This document shows positions 1 to 10,193 of a stretch of 64,000 nt of DNA, one piece after another; positions within the stretch are counted from its first letter, which is position 1, and the number at the start of each line of letters is the position of its first letter. The position numbers were made by a program, and so were the translations under genes. The notes beneath the pieces were generated by a model. That model made no database searches, was not told the origin of the DNA, and saw only the letters and a program-made list of their open reading frames with translations. Source of the stretch: Clostridiaceae bacterium (GTDB lineage: Bacteria > Bacillota > Clostridia > Peptostreptococcales > Tindalliaceae); NCBI GenBank assembly GCA_024635995.1, contig JAGXHW010000024.1:1-64000 (forward strand), written 5' to 3'.

Positions 1-1491
1 GCACTGGACCAATTGGGTGTGGCCTACATTGAAGCGGGAAATCCTGGTTCCAACCCCAAAGACTTGGAGTTCTTTCAGCGTATTAAAGGTATGAAACTTC
101 AAAACTCAGTTCTCACAGCCTTTGGAAGCACCCGACGTCCCGGTGTTGAAACGGCTGAGGACGACAACATTAAAAACCTGGTGATGGCGGAAACCCCCGC
201 CATAGCCATCTTTGGAAAAAGCTGGGATTTTCATGTGACAGAAATCATCAACACCACATTGGAAGAAAACCTGAACATGATCAGGGACACCATGGTTTAC
301 TTTAAATCCCTGAAAAAAGAAGTGGTGTACGATGCAGAACATTTTTTTGACGGTTACAAAAATAATCCGGAGTATGCCATGGCCACGCTGCAGGCCGCCA
401 AGGAGGGCGGAGCCGATTGGCTGGTGCTTTGCGACACAAATGGCGGTGCTTTTCCCCGGGAAATATACGATGCCACCACCAGGGTGTTACAGGAAATTGG
501 CGGTAAAATAGGTATACACTGTCACAATGACGGTGGTATGGCCGTGGCCAATACAATCATGGCCATCGAAGCCGGCGCCACCCAGGTTCAGGGAACCTAC
601 ATCGGATTTGGAGAGCGCTGTGGCAACGTGAATCTTTGCTCCGTCATCAGTAACTTACAGCTAAAGAAGAAAATGACCTGTTTGCCGGAAGGTAAACTGA
701 AAGAATTAACACCCACAGCCCGCTACATTGCCGAAGTGGCCAATGTCAGCCTCAACGAGCGGGAACCCTTTATTGGTAACAGTGCCTTTGCTCACAAAGG
801 CGGCATGCACATTGACGGGGTTCATAAAAATGTGATGTCATTTGAACATGTAGATCCTGAAAAAATCGGTAATAAACGGCGTTTTCTCATGTCAGAAGTA
901 GCGGGTAGAAGCACTATTCTGAAAAAAATCCGAAAAGTGAATCCAACCATCCAAAAAGATTCTGAGGAAACCAAACAAATCATCGACAAACTGAAGGAAC
1001 TGGAACACCAGGGCTACCAGTTTGAAGGAGCAGAAAGCAGTTTTGAGCTGGTGATTCGGAAAACACTGGGAAAATACAAACCATTTTTCTCCCTGGATTA
1101 CTACAAAATCATGGACGAACAACTGCCGGACGGTACCCATGCCTCCACAGCCATTCTTAAGATACAAGTGGATGGCAAGGATGAAGTTACAGTGGCGGAA
1201 GGAAACGGCCCCGTCAACGCCATGGACAAAGCCCTTCGAAAAGCGCTGGAAACCTTCTACCCGGAATTAAAAGAAGTTTACCTGGCAGACTACAAGGTGC
1301 GTGTCCTGGACACCAGGGCAGCCACTGCCTCCAAGGTCAGGGTGCTCATCGAATCAAGTGACGGACGCTATGTGTGGAGCACGGTAGGAGTTTCCAGTGA
1401 CATCATCCAAGCCAGTTGGCTGGCGCTGGTGGATTCCATCGAATACAAGCTGTTGAAAAACATCGAAGAAAAAGCAAGTGCCTATATGTAG
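1..1491 (+). CDS. cimA: (R)-citramalate synthase, 5' end outside window
   Basis: Catalyses pyruvate plus acetyl-CoA to citramalate, the first step of the threonine-independent route to 2-oxobutyrate and isoleucine. The reading frame is open from base 1, so the N-terminus with the first metal-binding motif is missing. Visible are the HMGL-like TIM-barrel segments ([24 protein letters not shown], the metal-binding [13 protein letters not shown]) and a C-terminal LeuA-type regulatory dimer domain from about residue 360. The segment [12 protein letters not shown] is typical of CimA rather than LeuA, and this is the basis for the choice. It is the first visible gene of an operon: leuC starts 20 bp downstream behind a clear ribosome site. 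Being next to leuCDB is expected, because citramalate is processed by the same isomerase and dehydrogenase. The 2-isopropylmalate synthase alternative is less likely. Confidence 0.92.
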   Translation, partial: ALDQLGVAYIEAGNPGSNPKDLEFFQRIKGMKLQNSVLTAFGSTRRPGVETAEDDNIKNLVMAETPAIAIFGKSWDFHVTEIINTTLEENLNMIRDTMVYFKSLKKEVVYDAEHFFDGYKNNPEYAMATLQAAKEGGADWLVLCDTNGGAFPREIYDATTRVLQEIGGKIGIHCHNDGGMAVANTIMAIEAGATQVQGTYIGFGERCGNVNLCSVISNLQLKKKMTCLPEGKLKELTPTARYIAEVANVSLNEREPFIGNSAFAHKGGMHIDGVHKNVMSFEHVDPEKIGNKRRFLMSEVAGRSTILKKIRKVNPTIQKDSEETKQIIDKLKELEHQGYQFEGAESSFELVIRKTLGKYKPFFSLDYYKIMDEQLPDGTHASTAILKIQVDGKDEVTVAEGNGPVNAMDKALRKALETFYPELKEVYLADYKVRVLDTRAATASKVRVLIESSDGRYVWSTVGVSSDIIQASWLALVDSIEYKLLKNIEEKASAYM

Positions 1492-1511
1492 CAAAGACAG
1501 GAGGAATAATA

Positions 1512-2771
1512 ATGGGAATGACGATGACACAAAAAATCCTGGCTGATCATGCCGGTCGGGAACAAATAAGTGCCGGTGAATTAATTGAAGCACAGTTAGA
1601 CTTGGTGCTGGGAAACGACGTAACCACTCCGGTGGCACTGCCGGAGTTTAAACGAATGGGAGCCACAGAAGTGTTTGACAGGGAAAAGGTGGTCATCGTA
1701 CCGGATCATTTCACACCGAACAAAGACATTCTTTCAGCGGAACACTGCAAACAAATCAGGGAATTTGCCGTTGAGCAGGACCTGGAAAACTATTTTGAAG
1801 TGGGAGAAATGGGCATTGAGCATGCCCTGCTGCCGGAAAAAGGCTTGGTGGTGCCTGGTGATGTGATTATCGGAGCCGATTCCCACACCTGTACCTACGG
1901 GGCCTTGGGAGCATTTTCCACCGGCGTTGGATCCACTGATATGGCCGTGGGCATGGCCCTGGGCAAAACCTGGTTCAAGGTGCCGGAAGCCCAGCAATTC
2001 AAACTGACAGGAAAAATGAGACCCTGGGTCACAGGGAAGGACGTCATCCTTCATATTATCGGTATGATTGGTGTCGATGGTGCCAGGTACCAATCCATGG
2101 AATTCACTGGCGACGGTGTGGCAAACCTGACCATGGATGACAGGTTTACCATGGCCAACATGGCCATTGAAGCCGGCGCCAAAAATGGGATCTTCCCCGT
2201 GGACGACAAGACCCTTGCCTATGTGAAAGATCACTCCACGAAAAACTATAAAGTGTATGAAGCCGATGAAGACGCTGATTATGAACAAGTGCATGAAATT
2301 GATTTAAGCACCATTCCTCTCACTGTAGCCTTTCCACACCTGCCGGAAAATACCCGGCCTGTGTCAGAAGCGGGAGACGTGAAAGTAGACCAGGTTATCA
2401 TTGGTTCCTGCACCAACGGCCGTATGGATGACTTGCGTATGACAGCCAAAATTTTGAAGGGTAAAAAAGTGGCCAAACATTTGCGTTGCATCATCTTCCC
2501 CGGCACCCAGAAAATTTACCTTGAAGCGGTGCGGGAAGGCCTGGCAGAAATTTTCGTGGAAGCCGGTGCCGTGTTCAGTACCCCCACCTGCGGTCCCTGC
2601 CTGGGAGGGCATATGGGTATACTGGCTAAGGGAGAACGGGCGGTGTCTACCACTAACCGTAACTTTGTAGGCCGTATGGGCCATCCGGAATCAGAGATAT
2701 ACCTGGCCAGTCCGGCTGTGGCAGCAGCTTCGGCTATCACTGGTAAAATCAGCAGTCCGGAAAATCTGTAA
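1512..2771 (+). CDS. leuC: 3-isopropylmalate/citramalate dehydratase, large subunit
   Basis: Large subunit (419 aa) of the [4Fe-4S] isomerase that interconverts 2- and 3-isopropylmalate and also citramalate and 3-methylmalate. Aconitase-family signatures are present: [20 protein letters not shown] near residue 297, and [11 protein letters not shown] near residue 357, giving the three cluster cysteines. The length matches the bacterial/archaeal HacA-like short LeuC form. The start chosen is the ATG behind AGGAGGAATAATA; the same frame is open further upstream inside cimA, but without a ribosome site. It works with the small subunit encoded 30 bp downstream. Confidence 0.96.
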   Translation: MGMTMTQKILADHAGREQISAGELIEAQLDLVLGNDVTTPVALPEFKRMGATEVFDREKVVIVPDHFTPNKDILSAEHCKQIREFAVEQDLENYFEVGEMGIEHALLPEKGLVVPGDVIIGADSHTCTYGALGAFSTGVGSTDMAVGMALGKTWFKVPEAQQFKLTGKMRPWVTGKDVILHIIGMIGVDGARYQSMEFTGDGVANLTMDDRFTMANMAIEAGAKNGIFPVDDKTLAYVKDHSTKNYKVYEADEDADYEQVHEIDLSTIPLTVAFPHLPENTRPVSEAGDVKVDQVIIGSCTNGRMDDLRMTAKILKGKKVAKHLRCIIFPGTQKIYLEAVREGLAEIFVEAGAVFSTPTCGPCLGGHMGILAKGERAVSTTNRNFVGRMGHPESEIYLASPAVAAASAITGKISSPENL

Positions 2772-2801
2772 CTCGAAACTGATTCTGAGAGGAAGTGGAT
2801 T

Positions 2802-3302
2802 ATGATTGCACATGGAAAAGCTTTTGTATATGGAAACAATGTCGATACCGATGTCATTATTCCTGCCAGATACCTGAATAACTCCGACCCAGCTGCATTG
2901 GCCAGCCATTGTATGGAAGACATCGACGCTGCTTTTATCACAGAAGTGGCACAGGGAGATGTCATTGTGGCAGGGAAGAACTTTGGTTGTGGATCATCAC
3001 GGGAACACGCTCCTTTGGCCATTAAAGTGGCTGGTGTGTCCTGTGTCATTGCAGAAACCTTTGCCCGAATCTTTTACCGCAACGCCATCAACATTGGGTT
3101 GCCTATTCTGGAGTGTCCGGAAGCAGTAAAGGAAATCAAGAAAGGTGACCAGCTGGAAGTTGATTTTGCAGCAGGTACCATCACCAATAAAACCCAGGGA
3201 AAAACCTATGAAACGCAGCCTTTTCCACCCTTTATACAAGCCATTGTTGAAGCGGACGGATTGGTGGGTTGGGCGAAAAAGGAACTGGAGGGGAAAGCAT
3301 GA
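2802..3302 (+). CDS. leuD: 3-isopropylmalate/citramalate dehydratase, small subunit
   Basis: Small (swivelling-domain) subunit of the LeuCD isomerase, 166 aa, the usual length of the HacB-like short LeuD family. It contains the family signature [15 protein letters not shown], which contacts substrate and closes over the cluster in LeuC. The ATG follows GAGAGGAAG by a normal spacing. Its TGA overlaps the leuB start (ATGA), which points to translational coupling with the next gene. Confidence 0.96.
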   Translation: MIAHGKAFVYGNNVDTDVIIPARYLNNSDPAALASHCMEDIDAAFITEVAQGDVIVAGKNFGCGSSREHAPLAIKVAGVSCVIAETFARIFYRNAINIGLPILECPEAVKEIKKGDQLEVDFAAGTITNKTQGKTYETQPFPPFIQAIVEADGLVGWAKKELEGKA

Positions 3303-4396
3303 AATACAACATCGCTACCATACCTGGAGACGGCATTGGTCCGGAAGTGGTTCATGAAACCATCAAAGTGCTGGAGGTTGTGGCGGGTTTAACCGGACAC
3401 ACTTTCTCTTACTCCATGCTCCTGGCCGGCGGAGCCGCGTTGGATGCGGCGGGTCATCCACTGCCGGAAGAAACCTTACAAACAGCCATGGCTGCAGATG
3501 CAGTGTTACTGGGGGCTGTGGGAGGTCCAAAATGGGATCACCTGGAAGGCGATTTACGGCCTGAAAGGGCTTTGTTGGGCCTTCGAAAAGGCTTGGGACT
3601 TTTTGCAAACCTGCGGCCGGCCCTTCTATTCCCAGCACTGAAACAAGCCTGTCCTCTCCACCCTGACACAGCTGAAAAAGGAATCGACATCATGGTGGTA
3701 AGAGAATTAACCGGCGGTCTGTACTTTGGAAAACAGGAACGATTGACAGACAAAGAAGGCAAGGAATTTGCCTATGATACCATGATGTACCATGAAGATG
3801 AAATTCGCCGCATTACCCGGGTGGCTTTTGACCTGGCAAAGGGCCGCAAGGGTAAAGTGACCAGTGTGGACAAAGCCAACATACTGGAAAGCTCGCGCCT
3901 GTGGCGAAAAGTGGTACTGGAAGAAGCAAAAGCATACCCAGAGATCACGCTGGATCACATGTACGTGGACAACGCCTCCATGCAGCTGGTAAAACAGCCA
4001 CAATCTTTCGATGTGATCCTCACGGAGAACATGTTTGGCGACATCCTTTCCGATGAAGCCGGCATGATCACAGGCTCTATTGGCATGTTACCCTCCGCCA
4101 GCCTGCGGGAAGACAAGAGGGGTATGTACGAGCCGGTACATGGATCAGCACCTGACATCGCAGGTTTGAACAAAGCCAACCCGCTGGCCACCATCTTATC
4201 GGCTGCCATGATGCTTAGGATCTCTTTCAAAATGGAAGAGACAGCCTCACTGATTGAACAAGCTGTTAGCCAGGTATTGGAAAGTGGTTTGCGTACAGGG
4301 GATATTTTCACTGCCGGCGAACAAATGACCAACACCAGGGAAATGGGACTGGCTGTAGTCAATCAATTGAAACAACTTGAAAAGAAAGGAGCTTGA
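3299..4396 (+). CDS. leuB: 3-isopropylmalate dehydrogenase
   Basis: NAD-dependent oxidative decarboxylation of 3-isopropylmalate, and in this setting probably of 3-methylmalate; 365 aa. Seen are the N-terminal GDGIGPEV, the conserved [10 protein letters not shown] and VDKANIL segments, and the metal-binding signature [14 protein letters not shown]. The chosen ATG overlaps the leuD stop by ATGA, with GGAGGGG just upstream; an in-frame GTG 30 bp earlier would lengthen the protein atypically. The stop TGA lies 2 bp before the ilvB start, in the middle of its ribosome-site spacer. Confidence 0.96.
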   Translation: MKYNIATIPGDGIGPEVVHETIKVLEVVAGLTGHTFSYSMLLAGGAALDAAGHPLPEETLQTAMAADAVLLGAVGGPKWDHLEGDLRPERALLGLRKGLGLFANLRPALLFPALKQACPLHPDTAEKGIDIMVVRELTGGLYFGKQERLTDKEGKEFAYDTMMYHEDEIRRITRVAFDLAKGRKGKVTSVDKANILESSRLWRKVVLEEAKAYPEITLDHMYVDNASMQLVKQPQSFDVILTENMFGDILSDEAGMITGSIGMLPSASLREDKRGMYEPVHGSAPDIAGLNKANPLATILSAAMMLRISFKMEETASLIEQAVSQVLESGLRTGDIFTAGEQMTNTREMGLAVVNQLKQLEKKGA

Positions 4397-4398
4397 CC

Positions 4399-6081
4399 AT
4401 GCAACTCAACGGATCGCAAATCATCATGGAATGTCTGTTAGAACAGGGTGTTGACACTGTATTTGGATACCCAGGCGGTACCGTGATCAATATATTTGAT
4501 GCGTTATACGAATACAGAGACCGTTTAAGACATATACTGACCTCTCACGAACAGGGCGCAACCCATGCTGCCGATGGCTATGCACGGTCAACAGGAAAAA
4601 CCGGTGTGGTCATTGCCACTTCCGGCCCGGGCGCAACCAACACAGTCACAGGCATTGCCACAGCACACATGGATTCCATTCCCATGGTGGTCATCACCGG
4701 GAACGTGGCCATACCCCTCCTTGGGAAGGACAGTTTTCAGGAAGTGGACATTGTCGGGGTAACAATGCCCATTACCAAACACAGCTACATCGTCAAAGAT
4801 GTGAACAAAATTGCTGAAACCATCCGCAGGGCTTTTTATATCGCCAATGACGGCCGGCCAGGCCCTGTATTGGTTGATATCCCCAAAGACCTGTCGGTTG
4901 CCATGGCGGAATATACTTCGGAAAGACCTAAAGTTATTGAAAAACATGATAATATTTCGGAAGAATCCCTGGCCAACGCCATGGAAATACTAAACAAATC
5001 AAAGAATCCTTTTGTGCTCACTGGCGGCGGTGTGATACGTGCAGATGCCGGGGCAGAAGTGTTGGAGTTCGTTGAAAAAATGAATTCTCCTTTTTCATCC
5101 ACCCTGATGGGCCTGGGAGGCATTCACACTGGGCATCCATTGTTCACGGGAATGATTGGCATGCACGGCAGTAAAACGTCCAACATGGCCTCCACCCAGT
5201 GTGACCTGCTGGTGGCCGTTGGTTCCAGGTTCAGTGACCGGGTGATCAGCAATGTAAAAGGTTTTGCACCGGATGCTGAAATTTTGCACATTGATGTTGA
5301 TCCGGCAGAAGTGAACAAAAACGTGCAGGTAATCCATCATGTCAGTGGTGATGTAAAGGTTGCGCTTCAGAAAATCAATAAAGGGCTACAGCCTGCCCAC
5401 AAAACAGAACGACAAGCCTGGGTCGACCAGATACAGGCATGGAAACTGGAATTTCCCCTGGATACCAACCAGAATGGAAAGATAAAACCCCACACCATCC
5501 TGCGTAAGCTCAGTGAACTCACCTCCGGAAAAGCCATCATTACAACAGAAGTTGGGCAGAGTCAAATGTGGGCCGCCCAGTACTACACACACAGCGAACC
5601 CCGCACATTCCTTACCTCTGGCGGACTGGGTACCATGGGCTTCGGCTTTGGTGCCTGCATGGGTGTGGCCCTGGGCCGCCCGGATAAAAAGCCCATCAAC
5701 ATTGCCGGTGACGGAAGTTTTCTCATGAACTGTAACGAACTGGCGACGGCGGTGTACTACAAACTGCCTATGCTTACCATCATATTGGATAACGGCGTCT
5801 TGGGTATGGTGCGTCAGTGGCAGGATATTTTCTTTGACAAGCGATTTTCCGGCACCACCATCGAGCGTAACACAGATTTCGTAAAATTGGCGGAAGCCTT
5901 TGGTGCCAAGGGCTATCGATTGGATAACGTGGAAGATGTGGAGTCTGTTTTGAAGGAAGCCTTGGCACAGGAAGGGCCCGTGGTGGTTCATGTACCCATC
6001 GATAAAGATGATAAAGTATTCCCCATGGTACCTCCCGGAGCCTTTATCAAAGACCTGATCATGGATGAAACGTTGAATTAA
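4399..6081 (+). CDS. ilvB: Acetolactate synthase, large (catalytic) subunit
   Basis: TPP- and FAD-dependent acetohydroxyacid synthase, 560 aa, making acetolactate or acetohydroxybutyrate for valine, leucine and isoleucine. The catalytic glutamate sits in SHEQGATHAADG (about residue 51). The TPP motif runs from GDGSFLMN (about 437) to LDNGVLGM. The ATG at 4399 lies behind AAAGAAAGGAG; a TTG two codons earlier is less favoured. It is the last gene of the visible operon and is followed at once by a strong hairpin. No ilvN regulatory subunit and no ilvC or ilvD follows in the window, so the regulatory subunit must lie elsewhere or be absent. Confidence 0.95.
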   Translation: MQLNGSQIIMECLLEQGVDTVFGYPGGTVINIFDALYEYRDRLRHILTSHEQGATHAADGYARSTGKTGVVIATSGPGATNTVTGIATAHMDSIPMVVITGNVAIPLLGKDSFQEVDIVGVTMPITKHSYIVKDVNKIAETIRRAFYIANDGRPGPVLVDIPKDLSVAMAEYTSERPKVIEKHDNISEESLANAMEILNKSKNPFVLTGGGVIRADAGAEVLEFVEKMNSPFSSTLMGLGGIHTGHPLFTGMIGMHGSKTSNMASTQCDLLVAVGSRFSDRVISNVKGFAPDAEILHIDVDPAEVNKNVQVIHHVSGDVKVALQKINKGLQPAHKTERQAWVDQIQAWKLEFPLDTNQNGKIKPHTILRKLSELTSGKAIITTEVGQSQMWAAQYYTHSEPRTFLTSGGLGTMGFGFGACMGVALGRPDKKPINIAGDGSFLMNCNELATAVYYKLPMLTIILDNGVLGMVRQWQDIFFDKRFSGTTIERNTDFVKLAEAFGAKGYRLDNVEDVESVLKEALAQEGPVVVHVPIDKDDKVFPMVPPGAFIKDLIMDETLN

Positions 6082-6116
6082 TGAAATACCATCTAATCAT
6101 CAATAGACGACATAAC

Positions 6117-6152
6117 AAAAGATCTCCCTGTCAAAAGCAGGGAGATCTTAGT
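6117..6152. terminator. Bidirectional intrinsic terminator between ilvB and usp
   Basis: Perfect 11-bp stem AGATCTCCCTG/CAGGGAGATCT (6120-6130 and 6138-6148) with a 7-nt loop. On the minus strand the stem is followed by TTTTGTTA, on the plus strand by TAGTTT. It ends the leu/ilv operon and the convergent stress-protein gene. Confidence 0.85.
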
Positions 6153-6178
6153 TTAACGAAACAGTTTAAGAGACTACA

Positions 6179-6628
6179 CTATTTAACAACGAGCACACTG
6201 GTATGGGTACTTTGCAACACAGTGTTGCTGACACTGCCCAGCAATTTTTCCTTCAAACCACTGAGACCACGGCTGCCTATAATTACCATGTCATAATTGC
6301 CCTCTTCAGCAATCCTGGAGATGGTTTGGGCCGGGTGTCCTTGCTCCATCAGCTTATTCGCTTCAATGCCATGGGACAGCATTTTTGCCACTGCTTTATC
6401 AAGGATTTCCTCGTGATCTTTTAGCAGCTCATCATTTGCCTGGGTGATCAGTTCCGCGTGCTCAGGGGCATGCTTTCGGGTGCCCACAATGTGTGAGGGG
6501 GAGGTAATCTTTTCAAAAACATGTAAAACAGTCACCTGGTCAGCATTACATCCAGAAGCAATCATCACGGCTTTATCAAGGGCTTTTTCGCTTTCTTTTG
6601 AACCATCCACACAAACTAACAAATTCAT
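6179..6628 (-). CDS. Universal stress protein, UspA family
   Basis: Cytoplasmic single-domain Usp of 149 aa. It begins MNLLVCVDGSKES and ends with the nucleotide-binding pattern GSRGLSGLKEKLLGSVSN, which fits the G-2x-G-9x-G(S/T) ATP-binding consensus, so an ATP-binding Usp is expected. The start chosen is the ATG with GAGGAG about 9 nt upstream; a second ATG 18 bp further upstream lacks a ribosome site. It is convergent with ilvB and shares its terminator. Usp proteins act in stress and starvation survival; no specific partner can be read from the context. Confidence 0.9.
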   Translation of the reverse strand: MNLLVCVDGSKESEKALDKAVMIASGCNADQVTVLHVFEKITSPSHIVGTRKHAPEHAELITQANDELLKDHEEILDKAVAKMLSHGIEANKLMEQGHPAQTISRIAEEGNYDMVIIGSRGLSGLKEKLLGSVSNTVLQSTHTSVLVVK

Positions 6629-6843
6629 ATTCTTCACTCCTCGCATAAGACTTTATTAATGATCAACCTATCTATTTTAACATACCCTCAGGTTATCTAG
6701 ACTAAACGGTCGTCATCAGATAAACAGATAACGAACTATAACCTTGCGGCTATTACCTTGTGGTTCGCACCAGAACCAGATCTGTGCTACAATAAATATC
6801 ATGATTAAACCAGTATGACTGTAAAGGATAATGAGGTGGAAAA

Positions 6844-7449
6844 ATGATGTTTTTACAATGGTTGTTATTGATCTTAGTGGGAGGGCTTATCGGTTGGTTT
6901 ACCAACCGCATGGCCATACGACTGCTTTTTAAGCCCTATGAACCTATCCGAATTCCGGTTTTGGGGTTCAACCTCCAGGGGCTGATTCCCCGGCGTAAAG
7001 CAGAACTGGCGCAGAGTGTGGGAGTGCAGATTGAAACCGAGTTATTGTCGGTGAAAGAAATCCTACGGGCTTTTGGCAGTGATGAACAGAAAAAGGAACT
7101 GAAGCTGTTTCTTCAACAGTATTTTAACGAAATGCTCTTAGAGAAGGTACCCTTTTTTTTGAAAGATGTGATGAAAAAACCGGTGAATCACTTTGTGTCT
7201 GATATGATGGAACGGGAAAGTGACAAGCTGCTCAATGAAATACTTGAATATTTAGTGGAAGAAGGGTCGGCTAACATCAAACTGGCCGCTATGGTGGAGG
7301 AAAAAATAAATGCCTTCCCAATGGAAAGGCTGGAAAACATAGTGGTGAAAGTGGCAGACCGTGAACTTAAGCACATCGAATGGATTGGCGGACTGTTGGG
7401 TATGATCATCGGTTTTTTCCAGGGAGCCTTGCTGATATTTCTCCGATAA
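6844..7449 (+). CDS. DUF445 family membrane-anchored protein
   Basis: 201-aa protein with one N-terminal hydrophobic helix (LLLILVGGLIGWFTNRMAI) followed by the DUF445 hallmark of charged helices, LFKPYEPIRIPVLGFNLQG and LIPRRKAELAQ. It ends with a second hydrophobic stretch, GLLGMIIGFFQGALLIF. At about 200 aa it is the short form; YheB-like members are close to 380 aa. The start ATG follows GAGGTGG. It is convergent with the diguanylate cyclase, with no gap between the two stop codons. The biochemical function of the family is not established. Confidence 0.85.
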   Translation: MMFLQWLLLILVGGLIGWFTNRMAIRLLFKPYEPIRIPVLGFNLQGLIPRRKAELAQSVGVQIETELLSVKEILRAFGSDEQKKELKLFLQQYFNEMLLEKVPFFLKDVMKKPVNHFVSDMMERESDKLLNEILEYLVEEGSANIKLAAMVEEKINAFPMERLENIVVKVADRELKHIEWIGGLLGMIIGFFQGALLIFLR

Positions 7450-8859
7450 TCATTCGGATTTCGGCGAAAAGCAAGGGTGGTTTGCTTTGTACGACCCCTT
7501 GAATTGATACATTCGCTCGTCCGCTTTTTTCACCAGTTCTTTCAGGGACAGACCGTCCTTGTCAAAAGTGGCAATGCCGTAACTGAAGGAACAGGTACAG
7601 GCAGTGCCGTCCACTTCCAAAGGTTCCTGCTCCAATAAACGCAGCAGTTGAGTCAACTTATGGTGCAGTTCTTCTGGCTGGGAATAGTGAAAAACACCAA
7701 TAATTTCGTCGCCGCCATAGCGGCCCAACACATCACTCTTACGAGTGATTTTTTTTAGTTCGTCAGAAAAGCGCTTGATAATTTGATCTCCTGCCACATG
7801 GCCAAGGGTGTCATTCACAGTTTTCAGGTCGTTTAGATCGAACAGCACCAATTGGAAAGACTCATTGTAACGCTTTGATTTTTCCAATACCTGTTCGAAA
7901 ATCTCCTCAAAAAAGGCCCGGTTGTAAAGCCCTGTCAGTGAATCGAATTGAGACAGGATGTGTTTTTCTTCCTGCAGCAGGTAACTGGAAATGGCAATTT
8001 CCACATTATCACGGATAAATTGCATAACCTTCACATCATCATCGGTAAAAGCATTGACCTGTGTAGATTCCACACCAACCACCCCGAAAAAAGTGTTATT
8101 AATCATAATGGGGGCTGAGATGGAAGATTTAATCATAGATTCATTGTCTTCCAGCGGGATGGTGTACACATCGTCCAGCTCTGAAATATCGTCGATGTTG
8201 GCAATGCTGTTCAGTTTTCCGTTGGTGGCCTTGTATAAGAACAACTCTTCCACAGGCAGCTGAAACCCTAATATGGACTCTTTGTGAAATCCTTGGTGAG
8301 CCACAGTCTTCATCACAGAACCCTGACGGAGAAGTATGGACCCAACCTCCGCAGCCTCAATGGCTTCAATGGCTTTTTCAAGCACCAGGCGGTACACATG
8401 GTCCATGTGCACAATGCCAATAATCGATTGGGTGATTTCCAGCATTGATTCCCTGAGTTTTATGAGTCGTTGAAGGGCCTTCTGGTTCAATTTTTTGGTG
8501 GTGATGTCCGTGAGAACTGCCAGTACCCATTTTGTTCCCTCTATTTCCACCAGCGTTGTCTGGTATTCAATCCAGAGAAAGCGACCGTCTTTGGTCAGTA
8601 CCTGTACTTCCCGGTCACTTAATGAAGATTCATGGTTTAGGATTCTCTCCAAATTGGTGAAAAAGCCATTCCGCTGGTCCGGGTGAATGGTTTTCAACAA
8701 ATCAGACCAATTCAGGTCAGTGGTATCGTAACCCGTTAGTTTTAGAAAAAGAGGGCTGGTAAAAAGAACCCCTGTGTTATTTAAGACAAAAAAAGGGACG
8801 GGAATGGTTTCGGCCATCTTGTGCAGTTCATGTCGGGTGATGGGTTTTGCATTTTTCAT
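7450..8859 (-). CDS. PAS-GAF-GGDEF sensor, probable diguanylate cyclase
   Basis: Soluble signalling protein of 469 aa. Residues about 15-130 form a PAS domain (PFFVLNNTG, FLWIEYQTTL). About 150-290 is a GAF domain (VGSILLRQG, MINNTFFGVVGVE). About 305-465 is a GGDEF domain starting at FDSLTGLYNRAFFEEIF. The active-site loop reads RYGGDEIIG, so the usual final Phe is Ile, which is a tolerated but uncommon change. An RKSD sequence sits five residues upstream and fits the c-di-GMP inhibitory I-site. The start is the ATG behind AGGTGAG; the longer open frame upstream encodes unconvincing sequence. It lies 89 bp downstream of the DUF401 gene on the same strand. No transmembrane segment is seen, so the input is likely cytoplasmic. 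Confidence 0.88.
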   Translation of the reverse strand: MKNAKPITRHELHKMAETIPVPFFVLNNTGVLFTSPLFLKLTGYDTTDLNWSDLLKTIHPDQRNGFFTNLERILNHESSLSDREVQVLTKDGRFLWIEYQTTLVEIEGTKWVLAVLTDITTKKLNQKALQRLIKLRESMLEITQSIIGIVHMDHVYRLVLEKAIEAIEAAEVGSILLRQGSVMKTVAHQGFHKESILGFQLPVEELFLYKATNGKLNSIANIDDISELDDVYTIPLEDNESMIKSSISAPIMINNTFFGVVGVESTQVNAFTDDDVKVMQFIRDNVEIAISSYLLQEEKHILSQFDSLTGLYNRAFFEEIFEQVLEKSKRYNESFQLVLFDLNDLKTVNDTLGHVAGDQIIKRFSDELKKITRKSDVLGRYGGDEIIGVFHYSQPEELHHKLTQLLRLLEQEPLEVDGTACTCSFSYGIATFDKDGLSLKELVKKADERMYQFKGSYKANHPCFSPKSE

Positions 8860-8948
8860 GACGCTCACCTCAATTTCATCATAGCACAACGTGTCATTGT
8901 ATCGGTACCCAACATACTTAGTACCCCAAAATGAATATAACGAACATT

Positions 8949-10193
8949 TTATACAATAGCCAGCAGTGTCATGGTGGAAACAACCAGTAACCCTAATGCG
9001 ACAAAGACGTAGACACCATAGGTTCTGTAAAGTTCGCCGGTGGAAACCTTCATCACCTTCAGCGTAAAGGTTTGACACAAATGTAAAGGCGAAAAATAAT
9101 ACCCAAGAAATGCACTGATCATTAGGAAGTAGGTAAACACATGCAGCTGGCTGATGCTCATCCCATTGCTGCTGCTAAGACGCGTCAGCATGGGCAAAGT
9201 GATGGCCAGAGGGGCGTTCATGTTACCAGTGATAAAGCCAAAGAACACAGAGATGGCAATAAAAACAACCATCAGGGAAAGATTGCTGCCGGCTGCATTG
9301 AAAACCAGGTCAAACACTTCCAGCATACTGTTCATTTGTAAAATAATATCTTTTATGATCAGTACAGAGACGATGATCAGCACCGTGTCCCACCCTGCAG
9401 ACTTTTTAAGTACCCATCCAAACTGTTTTCTGTCCGAAAGGAGAAAGATGACCAACAAACTGAATACCATGGCAGCTGAAAAAGGAATGCCAAAGGCAGC
9501 GTTTAACAAAACGGGTACATAGATGGGTGATGTGTTAATAAGCAAGTCTTTGAAATAGAAGCTTAACTGACCCTGGCCCTTGTTTGACTCCATCTTTGGT
9601 TCCTCAATGTTCCGAAGGTATCGCAAGTAGGCAAACGTCAGCAACATGACCATGAAGACCAGATTGTAAAAAATGATCACGTAGATATTGATGTCAGGCA
9701 TGGCAGACCGGACAAAAAGAACCACCATGGAAAAAGGAAACACCAACATGGAAATGTGACGGAAAATTAAATTAACAGCAGCCCTTTGAGGGGGGATCAT
9801 GCCAACATCCTTCCCAATGTCATCCACAAAGGGGGCAGATAACACAGCGCCTCCCGGGATGCTAAGCATACCAATGAGAGAAGGGATCACCATTAACACC
9901 GTCTTTCGGCTTCGGATCAACTTCAGTATGGCAGCTACGACACTGTCCAGCAGACCATAATGTTTCATGGTGCCACCCACCAGGCTTACCATAAACACCG
10001 TCAGGATGGTGTCCAGGGACAGGGGATTCACGAAAACACCGGCATAGATGGAGAGTATGCTGTTTGCACCGATGCCTGAAAGCAGAGACAATATGAGGGC
10101 TGTAATGGCGATGGTAAAACTTAGCCTTATCTTGAACCGTAATAATACCGGTATGAATAAGAAAGTAATAAAGGTTGAAATCAATTGGTACAA
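8949..10193 (-). CDS. DUF401 family integral membrane protein
   Basis: 414-aa polytopic membrane protein with about 10-12 hydrophobic helices. The conserved stretch SIPGGAVLSAPFVDDIGKD and the overall layout match the DUF401 family of presumed transporters, related to the IT superfamily. The start is a TTG with AGGAG nine bases upstream, and no ATG fits better. It is transcribed towards the diguanylate cyclase gene and could share a transcript with it. The substrate is unknown, and neighbours give no clue. Confidence 0.8.
   Translation of the reverse strand: MYQLISTFITFLFIPVLLRFKIRLSFTIAITALILSLLSGIGANSILSIYAGVFVNPLSLDTILTVFMVSLVGGTMKHYGLLDSVVAAILKLIRSRKTVLMVIPSLIGMLSIPGGAVLSAPFVDDIGKDVGMIPPQRAAVNLIFRHISMLVFPFSMVVLFVRSAMPDINIYVIIFYNLVFMVMLLTFAYLRYLRNIEEPKMESNKGQGQLSFYFKDLLINTSPIYVPVLLNAAFGIPFSAAMVFSLLVIFLLSDRKQFGWVLKKSAGWDTVLIIVSVLIIKDIILQMNSMLEVFDLVFNAAGSNLSLMVVFIAISVFFGFITGNMNAPLAITLPMLTRLSSSNGMSISQLHVFTYFLMISAFLGYYFSPLHLCQTFTLKVMKVSTGELYRTYGVYVFVALGLLVVSTMTLLAIV

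Noticed and set aside
1734..2294. 186-codon frame on the minus strand inside leuC
   Set aside because: Shadow of leuC; His/Gly-rich sequence of no domain type, no ribosome site, and leuC is unmistakable.
5386..5991. 201-codon frame on the minus strand inside ilvB
   Set aside because: Antisense shadow of a conserved gene, no ribosome site, odd composition.
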